Shown here: positions 39,110 through 50,549 of the stretch, piece by piece
How the letters are laid out: each line of letters begins with the position of its first letter
Numbering within the stretch: position 1 is the first letter of the stretch
Assembly: GCA_032209605.1 (NCBI GenBank)
Contig: JASFXZ010000001.1
Coordinates: forward strand, 13,286,256-13,350,255
Source of the DNA: Mactromeris polynyma
Taxonomy: Eukaryota; Mollusca; Bivalvia; Venerida; Mactridae
Direction of reading: 5' to 3'
DNA: 64,000 nt
Program-made: the position numbers and the translations under genes
Notes under the pieces: generated by a model
Databases searched by the model: none
What the model was told of the DNA's origin: nothing
What the model saw: the letters and a program-made list of their open reading frames with translations, nothing else

Positions 39110-39440
39110 TGACCTATTGATCTCTTAATTTATAGGGGGTATATTATTGTCATAACCAGGAGACCTATCAAGATTGAGGACCATACGCCCGAGTGTCACA
39201 GATTTCCTAACAGAAAACCATGTTTCAAGTCAATGTCACCATAACCTTTACCTCTGACTTACTGACCTAAACATCAATAAGGTTCATTTACTTGTCACAA
39301 CCAGCAGGTCTGTTAAAAAGTACAGTTTGAGGACCATATTCCCAAGAGAGAATAGTTCTATAATGCTATACAGTGCATATCTATTACACCAATTTTTTGA
39401 CGTTTGACCCCTAAGTGTGACATCGACCTTTGCATGATGT
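39110..39440 (+). repeat. Dispersed repeat with 'gacctctgacctattgacct' units
   Basis: Repeated 'ccttaacctctgacctattg' / 'cctttacctctgacttactg' and 'aaccagcaggtctgttaaaa' motifs at ~150-bp spacing. Related to 21766-21976. An 11-G run sits at about 39628. Confidence 0.5.
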
Positions 39441-41934
39441 ACACAGATTATTAGTGTGTAAAGTGGAGGTCAATAATAATGGATTATGAGTACTGAACAT
39501 ACCAGCCGTCAAAACTGGTTTAACCAGTCAATCAGGAGATCTACTGGATCAATATTCTATATCCTGAAAAATAGCCAGGTTTTGAGGGTCGCAGACACCC
39601 ATCAGGATCAAGGGCAGCGTTCCTGTAGGGGGGGGGGGGGCAGAGTAATGGTCAAGAGAAGATGTTTTAAACCCAAGCGGGCTCAACAAAAACTAATCAC
39701 TCGACAGAAGCGGTGATTACTATAAGGCACTATACTGCCAGGCCTTAATTAATAAAAAAGACTTTAATGTAGACTGACTTACACATTCATGGAAATGTCC
39801 CAGTCAGATGGAATGTATTCTGGATCATTTTCATCCATCACTTCTCCAGCATCTAGCTCTCCATCATCAAATCTACAAATTACAGATAATTGTGATATTG
39901 TAAACACAAATACTATGACATTAATTTCATGAAATTATTTCTGTAATATATATAAATACACATGATATTTTTGCTATTGCTTATGCTGGTTAATATCAAT
40001 ATAGAATGCTGGATGTCCATTATATCTACACGATATGGACATTGCTTAATCTGGTAGTTTAATGCAACTCTGAAGCGGCAATGATTGTTGCAACAACAGT
40101 CCTTCTTTACACAGGGGTTCTAACAACTGAATGTTCTCAATCCTGAAGATTTGCTGGGCTTGGGGGACTGCAAGCTGCTCTGAAGCTTCAATGACCCAAC
40201 ATTATCAGATGCAGACGTCTGATGATCTAGACTATTGAAACGCATTCGTACACAAAACGTTTCGTACCAGTCGCGATTCGGCACCTACCCCCCAAAATAT
40301 TCATCAGATTTACATTGATCTCGAAGTGACCCTGAAGACACTTACAATTTGTAACTTACATGATACATCTTCAAATGTATTCAAAGAAAGGAAATATTAA
40401 CAGAAATACACTGCGACACTCACACTTATTGTTACAACAAAATATCTGTACATACGAAACTTGAAAGGAAGTTTCCAATTCGATTGGACATCTGCTTCCG
40501 GTTGGATTAGCTGCCATACTTGAAAACTTGGTCATCCTATTACATTAAAAAAAGAATACTGCGTTAAACTAACAAAACTAGCAATAATATGTACATTTGA
40601 TAACCATTTCTGGCATACAATATATAAAAATGTAAATAACATATTGCTTATCAACTCAAATCCACTTACAGTTTTATGAAGAAAATACAAACTTATAACA
40701 AGTGAGTGGTAACCAAGCAATACTGGTCATTCTTGTGTTTTAGCATGTTCTGTAAATCCATAAACTGGCTGTTACATATAACTATTATGCAACACTTCCC
40801 TGAACCATCAGTTCTGCTATTGTCAATGATACAAAACAGTTACAATGAAAAACTGCTAACCTTGGTGCATCAACTGATGGGTTTCTGGACTACTTTAGGG
40901 GTTGATGTTGATGGTACAGCAAAAGTTCTGTAAAATATTGAAACACGATACATTGTATTTGTTCATATCTGCCAAGTGTAGCAGTAATCATCTCTAATGG
41001 AGCTATGTTATAACAATAATCATTATCTGTATCTTACATAACATATTCAGACAAAGAACATACACACAATCATACCTACATAAATTAAAATCACAAGAGC
41101 ATGCAAACAGATTAAGAATTATACTTTTTACAAATTATAGTCTCACAACAATCACATAATGTCAACATTCATTAGCAGTCACACATTACTAACTATGTAC
41201 CATGGTGTTCAATGTAACAAATGGATTCTTTAAGCTCTACTGACAATATACAATGCATAATGATTATTAATACAAAAATAACAAAAGTAATGAAATAATA
41301 ATGCATACACATGTTTGTAAGTAATTTTGCATCATATAGATTTTGCTGATTAGGATAATTTCAGTGACATTTGTTTTACCTTGCTTTATATAAATTTATT
41401 AAATACTAACCCAATATCTGATTATGATGACAGTGCTTCAATACCAGACATTTGCACCTCCCTACAATATATAAATACTAAGATGTTAGTGTCTATTATA
41501 CAACAAATATATATATTATTTCATATGAAATTTATGGATCAATATACCATAATTGATTTTAACTGAAATTGGATCTCTTGGGCAACACTACTTTCATTGC
41601 TACTGACTCTTTAGAAGTAAACTTATTCAATAATTCAAAATGAAATATTATTAGTGAGCTTTATAATTATATTTTGGGAACAAACTTCCCTAAAAGATAT
41701 GTACTCAAAGATGTTTCGATAAACTATTATTATATTTTGTTTTCAAAGTTTTTGAAGTGAAATGACTATGGGTGAAACCACCAGGGGATGAAAAGAAAAT
41801 TTAATGATACAATAACTACCACATAAGCTAACAGGAAGGTCTATTTTGCTCTCAGATTTGTTCACTACAAAACAATGAACATACAGATGTATTTCAATGA
41901 TATTGGCATTGATATTGCTAAATTTTATATACTT

Positions 41935-42330
41935 TTATGGGAAGAAAGATGCCAGAGTGCATACAAACTGAAGGCCAAGTACACAGATCTTCAAGCACTG
42001 TGTAAAGAGTGTGGGTGACAGACTTGGCCATTTCCAGTAGAGATGGGCTGCAGAGGATTCACACTCGCAGCCCAATCTGTATGGACCACATTGAGCTCCC
42101 TAGGCATAAGTCGGGAAGCAATGCAGAGCTTCAGTGAAAGAGCTCGGGCAGACTGCAGAGAAAGCATCCAGCTGGTTATGGATGAAAAGAGATCAGAAGA
42201 GCTGAAAGCTATTCACTGAGGGGTAGTGATCACACTACTGATCCGCTGTCCTGAGCTAAAAGGATCGAATCACTCTGTGATGGACGGCGCTCAGCAGATG
42301 ACCTCATGTGGATGTGCAGCTTATACATAA
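41935..42330 (+). pseudogene. C-terminal tail of a non-LTR retrotransposon polyprotein, decayed
   Basis: The plus strand reads WEERCQSAYKLKAKYTDLQA, a stop, then PFPVEMGCRGF, SVWTTLSSLGISREAM and more stops. The Pro-x-Glu-x-Gly-Cys-Arg-Gly-Phe block is a familiar C-terminal motif of animal non-LTR reverse transcriptase polyproteins. It lies within an intron of the Kolobok-like gene, so it is a nested insertion fragment. Confidence 0.6.
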
Positions 42331-42419
42331 GTTACAGCTGTTTTACAAGCTATAAGTATTATAAATACAATAGCACAATAAGTTAACATTAGCAATACAG
42401 TACAGTAAAAATCCCTCAC

Positions 42420-42504
42420 CTTTTGGACCCGCTAATACTTGACGATTCAGATGATGGGGCTGTGAATGTTTTTTTTCCTCTTTCTTTGATGTGATTCTTT
42501 ATAA
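42420..42504 (-). CDS. Second exon of the Kolobok-like gene, with an A8 frameshift
   Basis: Acceptor TTGTAG, donor AAAAG/GTGAGG. 85 bp where 84 would keep the frame. Before the A8 run one frame reads CYKESHQRKRK; after it another reads TFTAPSSESSSISGSK, joining in phase to TFAVPSTSTPKVV in the next exon. Confidence 0.65.
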
Positions 42505-42882
42505 CTACAACATGAAAATAACATTGCGCATTTTATTCTTGGTATAGCTCAGCTTTCATCACTGTGAAATCAGTGTTTGCATTATTTTGATCTATAATCA
42601 ATAGGTCAACCAATCGCAAATCTATCAGGGAATACGTTCTTTAGCTAAATATGTTCATGCTTTTGAATTTGACTGCGCATCTTCCATCTTTGTTTTGCGT
42701 TATTTTTCGTCGTTCAGGCATGTATTTAATGTTCATAACTATCTTTTTTTTAATATGTATCGATGGAAATATATCGAGGATACATCGATACCGTTTCATT
42801 TGTTGACAGCTCTAAACTGAGGAAAATGAATAAACGACATACTGCGAAAATTGAAAAGAATAATATTGAGACTATCCCTCAC

Positions 42883-43061
42883 CATGAAATCAGCATCTCG
42901 GCGACTTCTTCGTCTTTTTCCAAGCCATTTTCGGCCTTTATATTAACCCATGTGTCAATAAATGGCCCAATCCTGACGCTTTCGACACGTCTCTGTTTAG
43001 CTTGTGCAGCTTTCTGCTTCTTTTTAGTCGAACCAGTAACCGTTTTCGGCGGACCAGGCAT
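42883..43061 (-). CDS. First coding exon of the Kolobok-like gene
   Basis: ATG at 43061 (CTACAATGCC). Encodes MPGPPKTVTGSTKKKQKAAQ, then RRVESVRIGPFIDTWVNIKA and EVAEMLIS, ending in phase 2 at GTGAGG. Lies 276 bp inside the right terminal repeat. Confidence 0.75.
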
Positions 43062-43324
43062 TGTAGTCTTCGAATGTCGCGATCTTCACCTTGTGATCTC
43101 ACGAGACCTTCCCACAATGCATTTCGAAATTTTGGCGCGAAATATAAATAGCTCTAACTAGGCGCGTAGGCCAAGATAGGAAATACCTGTTTTAAGCTTA
43201 AATTTGTATGGTTATAGAGGGTTCTTAAAAAAATAAATAATGCAGAATGAAAGAACAGGTCTGTACAAAGGTATTAACATGCAAAATTCCGAAATTTACG
43301 AGGATCGATTTTTTTGATAAAGTG

Positions 43325-43337
43325 ACACTCACTACCT
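43325..43337 (-). repeat. Right terminal inverted repeat of the TTAA element
   Basis: ACACTCACTACCT, the reverse complement of the left end, followed by TTAA at 43338-43341. Confidence 0.75.
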
Positions 43338-43341
43338 TTAA

Positions 43342-44610
43342 GGGTTTTTCATGTTTACCTTCTTTCTATTAAAATCAATATCTCCATTTTAGTCATATAA
43401 AAAAATGTGATAGACGACACAGATAAATTTTGTTTTATTATCAACACTTTATTTGTTTTTTCCTGCCTGGTAGGTAGGTTTTAAAAAATGAACATGACAT
43501 TTCACATACATGTAGATTCAATTTGGTGTGGCCTTATATTGGTGTCTTTCTGATTTTCTGATATTCACAGTGTACCTAAGGGAAGCAACTCATGGGTATT
43601 CATAACAATAATAAATAGGTGTTGTCTATCTTTGTTCACTAGACAATTAAATGCCCAATAAGGGTCATTTCAATCCATTTCAACAAAAAAGAATTACCAC
43701 ATATTCTTATAAAAAAGGAACAATTTTACATATATTGGTTAACATTTTTCAGGCCTAATGAGGATGTTTGTTATACATTTTTTCCATCTGATAAAAAAAC
43801 AACCAATGTCATAGAATAAAATTGTCAAGATGGCAAGACTGGCAAAGCTACCTTGTAACCAGCAAGCTAGTCTGCTTTTGAAGTACAGTTCTGTTCATAA
43901 TAATAGTAATTTAAACAAAGCCACAACTGTCCAAAGTGGCTGTGGGACAACTCGACCCCTAAGTCAACTCGACCCCTAATTTTGCTAAGTCAACTCGACC
44001 CCTCTTTTTATTTTTTCAATTTATGTACAGAGGTTAAAAAAATATGCGTAAAAGATTTTTCGTTGATTTTCTTCTAGTGTTATTAAGAATTCTTGGTAAT
44101 TGTTTTAACTGATAAATGTAACACATGTAATTGATTTTGTCTGACCCTATTGGGTTTATGATTCTTTGGTCCATTGACTTACCCATTTTTATTATGTTCA
44201 GTTATGTCATTGTTTTTCAAATTTTTGCCTGATGTGTAGTTTTAATGATCATAGTCCATAAAGGTGAATATATGTATTCAAGTTTGACTAATTGTCTATT
44301 TCATACTGTTGTAATGGCAAATCGTTTGTAACAATTTATGTTTGTAAACAGATACTTTCTTGCAAAATGAAAGACGCACCATAATGGAATTTAATAATTA
44401 TTTCGCATTTATTTCATTCATTTAGGCCTATACCATACACATAAAACAACATTAAGTCATAAGCAGCATTTATACATCATTATTTTTTTATTAAAAGTTC
44501 ATAATATACAAACAATACAACTACAATATGGTAAATGATACTTCAAAGATTTTCTTGCATCTTCATATATTAACACTTCAACGTATGAATAACAATATAA
44601 GACAAAAGAA
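43342..44610. other. AT-rich spacer with a short tandem motif
   Basis: No gene seen. 43947-44006 holds three copies of 'tcaactcgacccct' at 19-27 bp spacing. Confidence 0.5.
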
Positions 44611-44619
44611 TTATAGAGA

Positions 44620-45410
44620 AACTAGAATGCGCCCATAGGACACAGATGCCCCCACTTGCAGCCTTTGTCACAAAAGCAAATGCTATTCTTCTGCTCATAG
44701 TTTGTGAATGGATATCAAAATTACCAAGTGAACAACTGTACTGTTTATGGTGATAAGTCAACGGCCATAACTTTGCACTTACTGGACACAGGCAAACACG
44801 AAACCCCAGGTGCACAACTATACAGGTTGGTGAACATTCCTATACAGTTTGGTGAGTGTAGCTGATATACTGTTGGAGATATGCCCGACACAAAATTGCA
44901 CGTCTGTATGCTATATTTTCAATAAATCAAGGGCCATAACTTTGCACTTACTGGGCTCACCAAATTATGAATCCCCAGGTGCAATATAACACAGGCATGT
45001 GAACATTCCTGTAAAGTCTTATAACTCTGGCTCATATACTTTTGGAGATATGTGCGACACAATATTGCATACTCTCAGTCTGTAGGCTATATTTTAACTA
45101 AGTCAAGGTCCATAACTGTGCACTTACTGGGTACAGCCAAACATGAAACACCAGATGCACAACTACACATGGTGGTGAACATTCCTGCAAAGTTTAATGA
45201 CTCTGGTTCATATACTTGTGGAGATATGAGTGACACAAGATTGCATACTCTGTAGACTATATTTTAACTAAGTCAAGGGCCATAACTTTGCACTTACTGG
45301 ACACAGCCAAACACGAAACCCCAGGTGCACAACTTCACATGTCACTCATATCTCCAAAAGTATATGAACCAGATTCATAAAACTTTACAGGAATGTTAAC
45401 CAGCATGTGA
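44620..45410 (+). repeat. Tandem ~170-bp repeat array with a terminal inverted unit
   Basis: 'ccataactttgcacttactg' starts units at about 44763, 44934, 45110 (variant) and 45279, each followed by 'aaccccaggtgcacaac', 'gtgaacattcct' and 'ggagatatg'. The last unit switches orientation: 45340-45405 is the reverse complement of part of the preceding unit (about 45170-45235), so transcripts would fold back. Same family as 38580-39005. Confidence 0.75.
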
Positions 45411-45414
45411 CGTT

Positions 45415-46414
45415 TTGCAAAATTCGGATTTGTTTTGGGGTTAAAAACCTGAGACCGACCCAAGCGTTTATTAAACACAGTTTATATGCCTATGCTCAAG
45501 CCTGGATGATCTTGGTTAATCATGGTTAATTATTGATAGTCTAGACGACTATACACCATTATGTCACACTACGAGGTGAGCAGTTTGTTCTTCTTAGTTA
45601 TCAAAAGGCAAAACAATGACTATTTTTGTTTCATTATGTTCGCCTTATGATAACTTCCTCTCGCTAGAAAGACTTTGGAACCCAAAGTTAGAAAAAAGTA
45701 TGACACAAAAATGGTCATAGTTGGCCTTATAATATTTTCATCAACAATTATTGAAGCCTCGTGCTCATACTCACTAAAACAGACGGGCTATATAGTTTTA
45801 AAATTAAGTCCACATAAAGGTGTCAATTTTGCTTTCATTTTACCAACATTAATTTTTTTGAATTGATCCGAGCTTATGTTAACCATGTTTTTGACAACCA
45901 CATGTCATTTAACCGTATCTTTTTTAATATTTACTATTATTTTACTGTACCCGCCCACCCAATGTACCACGTGCCGAAATTACCACGCACGAACAATACA
46001 TTTCGACTAAAACATATTAAAATTTCCACAATCAAATAAAATATTTTTCCTACCTACCTACCCACCTCTAAAATCTAGGGTCAGTTAAGGGCAAACAAAG
46101 ACTATTTTAATTTTGGCCTAAACTAATTGATTATATTTTATGTGAAAGATATGTATAATAGTATGTGATTTTTAGTATTAGTATTTATCATTACAATTTA
46201 ACATATTATAAATTAAAATATAATAGTTTATTTTATATTTAACAATTTAATTTATTCAATTCAAGTTCGATGTCTCAATACATGGTATGAAATCTGATGC
46301 ATTTAAACAAAATGTTAGTGTTTTCACACATTTGTTTTGAGTAATTGACTTATGTAAAGATAATTAGTCAATACTTCCAATTACAATTTATTTATCAGTC
46401 AATTATATATCACA
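45415..46414. other. AT-rich region without a gene
   Basis: Contains a short open stretch from about 45675, which shows no recognisable motif and is taken as chance. Confidence 0.5.
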
Positions 46415-46751
46415 TCAGAGAAGCTTTGTTCGACTTGCTGGCAGAGCAAATACCAATTTATTGCAACAGCTGGTAGATTATATACAGTCAACCTGGATGG
46501 AAAACGGTATTTTTTATATATATTCTTCCTGGTCCATTTTCCAGCACCACATTTGTACCAACAATGACACTGAGAGCTGGCACCACAGACTGAATGCTAG
46601 GGCAGGGAACTGTGGTCTTACGTTTTATAGACTGGTGCCAGTCCTCAGGAAAGAGGCTGACATTGTTTTGTTAAATGTTCAGTTGTTGGTGGAATGTGGT
46701 GTTGGTCGGATCCGTCGTAAGAATTACAGGAACCTGGACGACACACATTGA
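46415..46751 (+). pseudogene. MULE-type transposase C-terminal fragment
   Basis: An open plus-strand frame without a good ATG reads SFVRLAGRANTNLLQQLVDY, then SWSIFQHHICTNNDTESWHH and RLNARAGNCGLTFYRLVPVL before a stop at 46751. The T-N-N-x-x-E-x-W-H-x-R-L-N pattern is the segment after the MULE DDE domain in animal Mutator-like transposases. Upstream zinc finger and catalytic parts are absent, so this is an isolated 3' fragment or last exon. Confidence 0.7.
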
Positions 46752-46845
46752 GGTATTGTGGAAGGACTACACAGACCATAAAATATCCACTACCCATCTA
46801 TTGAGAGCATGTAGTAGACTATACAGCCCATCTGAATGATAATTG

Positions 46846-47104
46846 AGTGATATGTGCTTGATGTGTAATTTTGTATGACCCACCCCCAGCTGAAATTGAC
46901 AGTGATAGATGTATAATTGTGTATGACCCCAGCTGAACTTGACTGTGATATATGTGCTTGATGTATAATTTTGTATGACTCCAGCTGAAATTGACAGTGA
47001 TATGTGCTTGATGTACACTTTTGTATGACCCCAGCTGAAATTAACAGTGATATGTGCTTGATGTATAATTTTGTATGACCCCAGCTGAAATTAACAGTGA
47101 TATG
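46846..47104 (-). repeat. ~50-bp tandem array, left half
   Basis: Five units of 'tgatatgtgcttgatgtata', '..ttttgtatgaccccagct' and 'gaaattaacag', 43-55 bp long. The array is interrupted at 47104 by the non-LTR element and resumes at 53223. Open frames across it are repeat artefacts. Confidence 0.9.
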
Positions 47105-47949
47105 TTGTACGTTCGTTTTATTTTCAATATATCTGTAGGCCGTAGGCCCGTGAGATTGACACATATCAATACACAACATAGTGGCAAAATGTGAAAACAG
47201 CAATAACAATACAATGTTATACATATCATACAGCAGGCAATACTTCTCAAATTAAATAAATAGAATGTGATTGAAGCTTCGTTCTAGTTTTGTATATTTA
47301 GTTTGTAAATATACGAAGAGGCCAATACTCTAAAACTAGGGTAGGACGGTTGGATGGGGCTAGTTTAAACGGAGAAGGTGGGGTTAATGATTTAATATAT
47401 AATTGTTTTAAGGGCTATATACCTTAGCAGGTGATTAATAATAGTTTTACTTGTATTCTAAACGCAATGAAATGAAATGTTCGACCATCGTAAGCAAAAC
47501 AAAATGTCTGAAGAAAACAAAAAACATCTTCATATCCCAGGCAATTATATGTATAAAGAAATACGATGCCATCTGTGATGGGAAATTAAGTATTTGGACA
47601 TTGTAAGATAAAAACAATATATTAAGGGAACAGATCCTATCTCAGTTTACATATAGTTATATACATAACAGTGCAATATAAATGTGTTTCGTGAAAAATG
47701 ACAGGTTTCGTTATAGAAATACAAACATATGCAAGAGAAGTTGACATTTGAATGTTAATACAACAGTATTTCAAAATGAAGATATGAGAACATTGAACAT
47801 TGACAACAAATGGTATAAGAAGACAAAATAATTATTTTGATAACAAGTGATTACATGTATAAGTACAGTGTTCCATGAAAGATAGATTTAATAATAAATT
47901 TCTTACGCATTTATAAACATATAAATGGAGAATAATCAAACATAGTCGA
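47105..47949 (-). other. 3' untranslated part of the non-LTR element
   Basis: Non-coding, AT-rich. A poly(A)-signal-like AATAAA lies about 14 bp from the 3' end (near 47118 on the minus strand). No terminal A-tail or microsatellite. Confidence 0.65.
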
Positions 47950-49479
47950 CTACATTTCATTTTGTTTGATTTTAAATGCTTTGAATATGAAAACGCTTAG
48001 GTTTTGAATAACATTTGCATTTCTGTTTTCAAAAAGTAATTTCAGTTTAAACATATTAGGTCTTATCCAATAAAATCTACTTATATATATTTCACGTAGT
48101 TCGTTGTATTTTATACATTCGAGAATGAAATGATATTCATTTTCAACTTTATGACAAGAATTACATAATCTATCTTGAACTTCAATTCTTGGTCTTTGCC
48201 ATCTGCCTGTTTCTATGAAAAGATTATGAGAAGAGACGATTAAACGTGTCATAGCTATTCTAAATTTTGGGATATTTAAACATTTAAGGAAATACTGAAA
48301 GTCAAAACTAATAATTTCTTTATAAAATAATGCTCTGGAAGATTCTTCTACACGTGTATGCCAGTCTTGTAAACTTATGTCATGTAAACGTTGTTTGAAA
48401 GCGTGTAAGAATAACTTATTGTTTCCAACACCTTGTGCTAGCCAAACATCTTGAAAACCTAAATTTGACAGGAGTGTTTTAACTGACTTGACCCAAGAAT
48501 GTTTATTTGGATATAAATCTGCGTCTGTTTTTAGTATGTCATATATTAATTTGTAATATTTATTTTCTGAGCTATTCACAATTTTTAACCAGTACTTAAT
48601 AATTCTAAGGTATCTGGTGTTTTCCATACTAAATCTACCTAATATACCATATATAAAGTCATTTTGTGTTGAACGTTTTACACTTAACATATTTTTACAA
48701 TATATTGTATGAATTCGCTCTATATGTTTAGCGTTATAAAACCCCCAGACTTCACATGCATAACATAATATGGGTAACACTAACTTATCAAACAATTCTA
48801 GTCTATGGGGTATCGATACATCAGAAAATTTCATTAAATATTTATTCAATTTGAATATAGCTTTTTGGGCCTTTCCGGCTAGACTTTTCTCTGTTTCTGC
48901 AAAAGAACCACCTTGTGTAAAGACAATGCCAAGATATGAAAATGCTGAGACTATTTCAATTTGTTTGCCATTTAATAAAAAAGTAATGTTTCTTGGTAGC
49001 TGTCCGGCTTTTCTAAAGACCATTATCTTTGTCTTGTTGACATTAATTTTTAATTTCCATTTCATACAATAATCATGTAATATATTTAATCCTTTCTGCA
49101 TACCAGACTCTGTTTCTGAGAAAATGGCAATATCATCAGCGTATAACAGTAGAAACAATTTTATCATATGCATTTCAATACCTTGAAAATTACTTAATAC
49201 AAAGTACTCTTCAATATCGTTTAAAAACATCGAAAATAAGAAAGGGGACAGACAGTCTCCTTGTCTTACACCAAGCATACATGAGAATTCATTGCCTAAC
49301 ATGTTGTCAAACTTTACACGTGTTTTTATATTATTGTACATACTTCTTAATACAGTCATGATTTTACCTCTTACACCCATTTTTATTAATTTCATCCACA
49401 AAGTGTTCCTTTCTACATAGTCAAAAGCTTTACTAAAATCGATAAAACAACAATATAATTTTTTACTAGAATTTATCAT
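47950..49479 (-). pseudogene. Reverse transcriptase C-terminal half and CCHC tail (ORF2, part 3)
   Basis: Opens after a frameshift. It holds the RT finger/palm continuation (CCFIDFSKAFDYVERNTLW), GVRQGDCLSPFLFSMFLNDI, the catalytic YADDIAIF box (two Asp), a SYLGIVFTQGGSF block, thumb and connection region. The tail knuckle CNSCHKVENEYHFILEC is C-x2-C-x7-H-x4-C. Stop at 47950. The frame is intact for 509 codons. Confidence 0.9.
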
Positions 49480-49487
49480 ATGAGTTA

Positions 49488-50549
49488 TTATATGCCATGT
49501 AGTACAAAAATATTATCCGTGGTGCTCATACCGCGTCTAAACCCTGCTTGGGCTTCGAGGTAAACGTTATAGTTTTCAGCCCATGAATTTAATCTCTGGT
49601 TTAAAAGACTAGTAAAAAGTTTTCCGAGCGTACTTAGCAATGTGATTCCCCGATAATTTGAAGGGTCATTTATATTTCCTTTTTTATGAAGAGGTATAAT
49701 ATATCCTTCGGACCAAGAACTAGGGAAAATACCAGTATTTAATACGGTATTGAATAAAGTGCATAAAAATGGTGCTAATTCCTTAGCTCCGTGAATGAAA
49801 AATTTGTTTATATAATAGTCCGGTCCTGAGGATTTGCCATTTTTCAGTAGCTTAATACATTTTAAAATTTCTTCGTGACGAAAAGGCACATCTAATTCGT
49901 AAAACATTATGTCGAATTCATTGTTAATAAAACGTTCGTTAAAATAAAGTACGTCTTCATCGGGGTTAAAGAAATGATCATCCGGGTTATTAACAGCTTT
50001 AAAATATAATTCGAAATTGCTTAACGGTTTACTCGGTTGTCTGATATGTGATGCATCTTTAAGCATTTTCCAATACAATTTGGCATTTTTTTTCCTGTTT
50101 ATCTCCAGGACATTTGTTTGATTAATGTTATAAATTCTTTTACATTCTTTCATTATATTTTTGTAATCCGAACGAGCTTTGGTAAGTAACTGTCTATTCT
50201 CGTTTGAATCATCTTGTCGAAATGAATTTAACCGCCTATAAAAATATTTTCTCTTGTTTTCACAATCTTCGTTATACCATTCTTTCTTATAAATGCTTGA
50301 TGTATTAATTTTGTTTCTGGTTATTTTCTTCATAAACAGAGGATCTGTTACGCTTTTCATGAGATCAGAGAAATTGTGTAGGCAAGATTCTAAATTTTCA
50401 ATATTATTGCTCGTCATGGTCTCTCTTTCAATCATATTCAGTTTCTCGTTAAAATCGTCTGTGTTCAACATTTCTGTGTACATTGTATTCTGATTTCCGT
50501 TCGCTTGACCAAACGTATTTATACTCAATTTTAATCGGATTATTGTCAT
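49488..50549 (-). pseudogene. Linker and reverse transcriptase N-terminal half (ORF2, part 2)
   Basis: Begins with a Lys/Asn-rich linker, then LKNGKSSGPDYYINKFFIHG, FPSSWSEGYIIPLHKKGNIN and NYRGITLLSTLGKLFTSLLN, the RT blocks 0-2. It stops after FVLHGI because of two extra bases (TA) near 49485 in a TA-rich stretch. The preceding endonuclease frame overlaps it by ~100 bp in another register, revealing a second frameshift. Confidence 0.88.

Larger units (their letters stand above)
34741..43061 (-). pseudogene. Kolobok-like transposase relative, 11 recognisable exons, core deleted
   Basis: Exons with matching AG/GT and phase: 43061-42883, 42504-42420, 40927-40861, 40536-40456, 39872-39783, 38381-38072, 37254-37088 (end uncertain), 36996-36957, 36832-36599, 35608-35513, 35026-34741 (stop TAA). 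N-terminus MPGPPKTVTGSTKKKQKAAQ is basic. A middle exon has a CTKC zinc-ribbon half, then the GDGRMDSPG..VVTDAH catalytic region with two acidic residues, and finally a C-terminal GRRSYLAAIDY block as in related multi-copy animal proteins. Lesions: one extra base in an A8 run (+ strand T8 at 42469-42476), one extra base with TGA in exon 40927-40861, and loss of the ~200-residue segment holding the WH motif and third acidic residue between 36599 and 35608. Confidence 0.7.
30030..43337 (-). mobile_element. 13.3-kb TTAA-flanked, TIR-bounded Kolobok-like element with two convergent genes
   Basis: AGGTAGTGAGTGT at 30030-30042 is exactly repeated, inverted, at 43325-43337. Outside both ends is TTAA (30026-29 and 43338-41), the target duplication of Kolobok (and piggyBac) elements. 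Just inside each end a gene starts: the transposase-like gene (ATG 43061, minus, 276 bp from the end) and the P2RX7_C-like gene (first donor at 30313, plus, 283 bp from the end). They converge at 32.5-34.7 kb. The GDGRMDSPG..VVTDAH transposase relative supports Kolobok over piggyBac. Later insertions inside include SINEs, satellite units and a non-LTR tail. Both genes carry lesions, so this copy is inactive. Confidence 0.7.

Noticed and set aside
42763..43161. 132-codon plus-strand open frame
   Set aside because: Antisense of the first coding exon of the transposase-like gene and its leader, with no motif of its own.
30030..43337. piggyBac as the owner of the TTAA-flanked element
   Set aside because: The target site fits, but the encoded catalytic exon has GDGRMDSPG..VVTDAH, unlike piggyBac transposases as I know them, and the end sequence does not look like the short piggyBac CCC-type terminus.
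46767..47250. Three long minus-strand open frames over the 50-bp array
   Set aside because: They are periodic translations of a tandem repeat (YISHITVNFSWG-like), with no start context or other coding sign.
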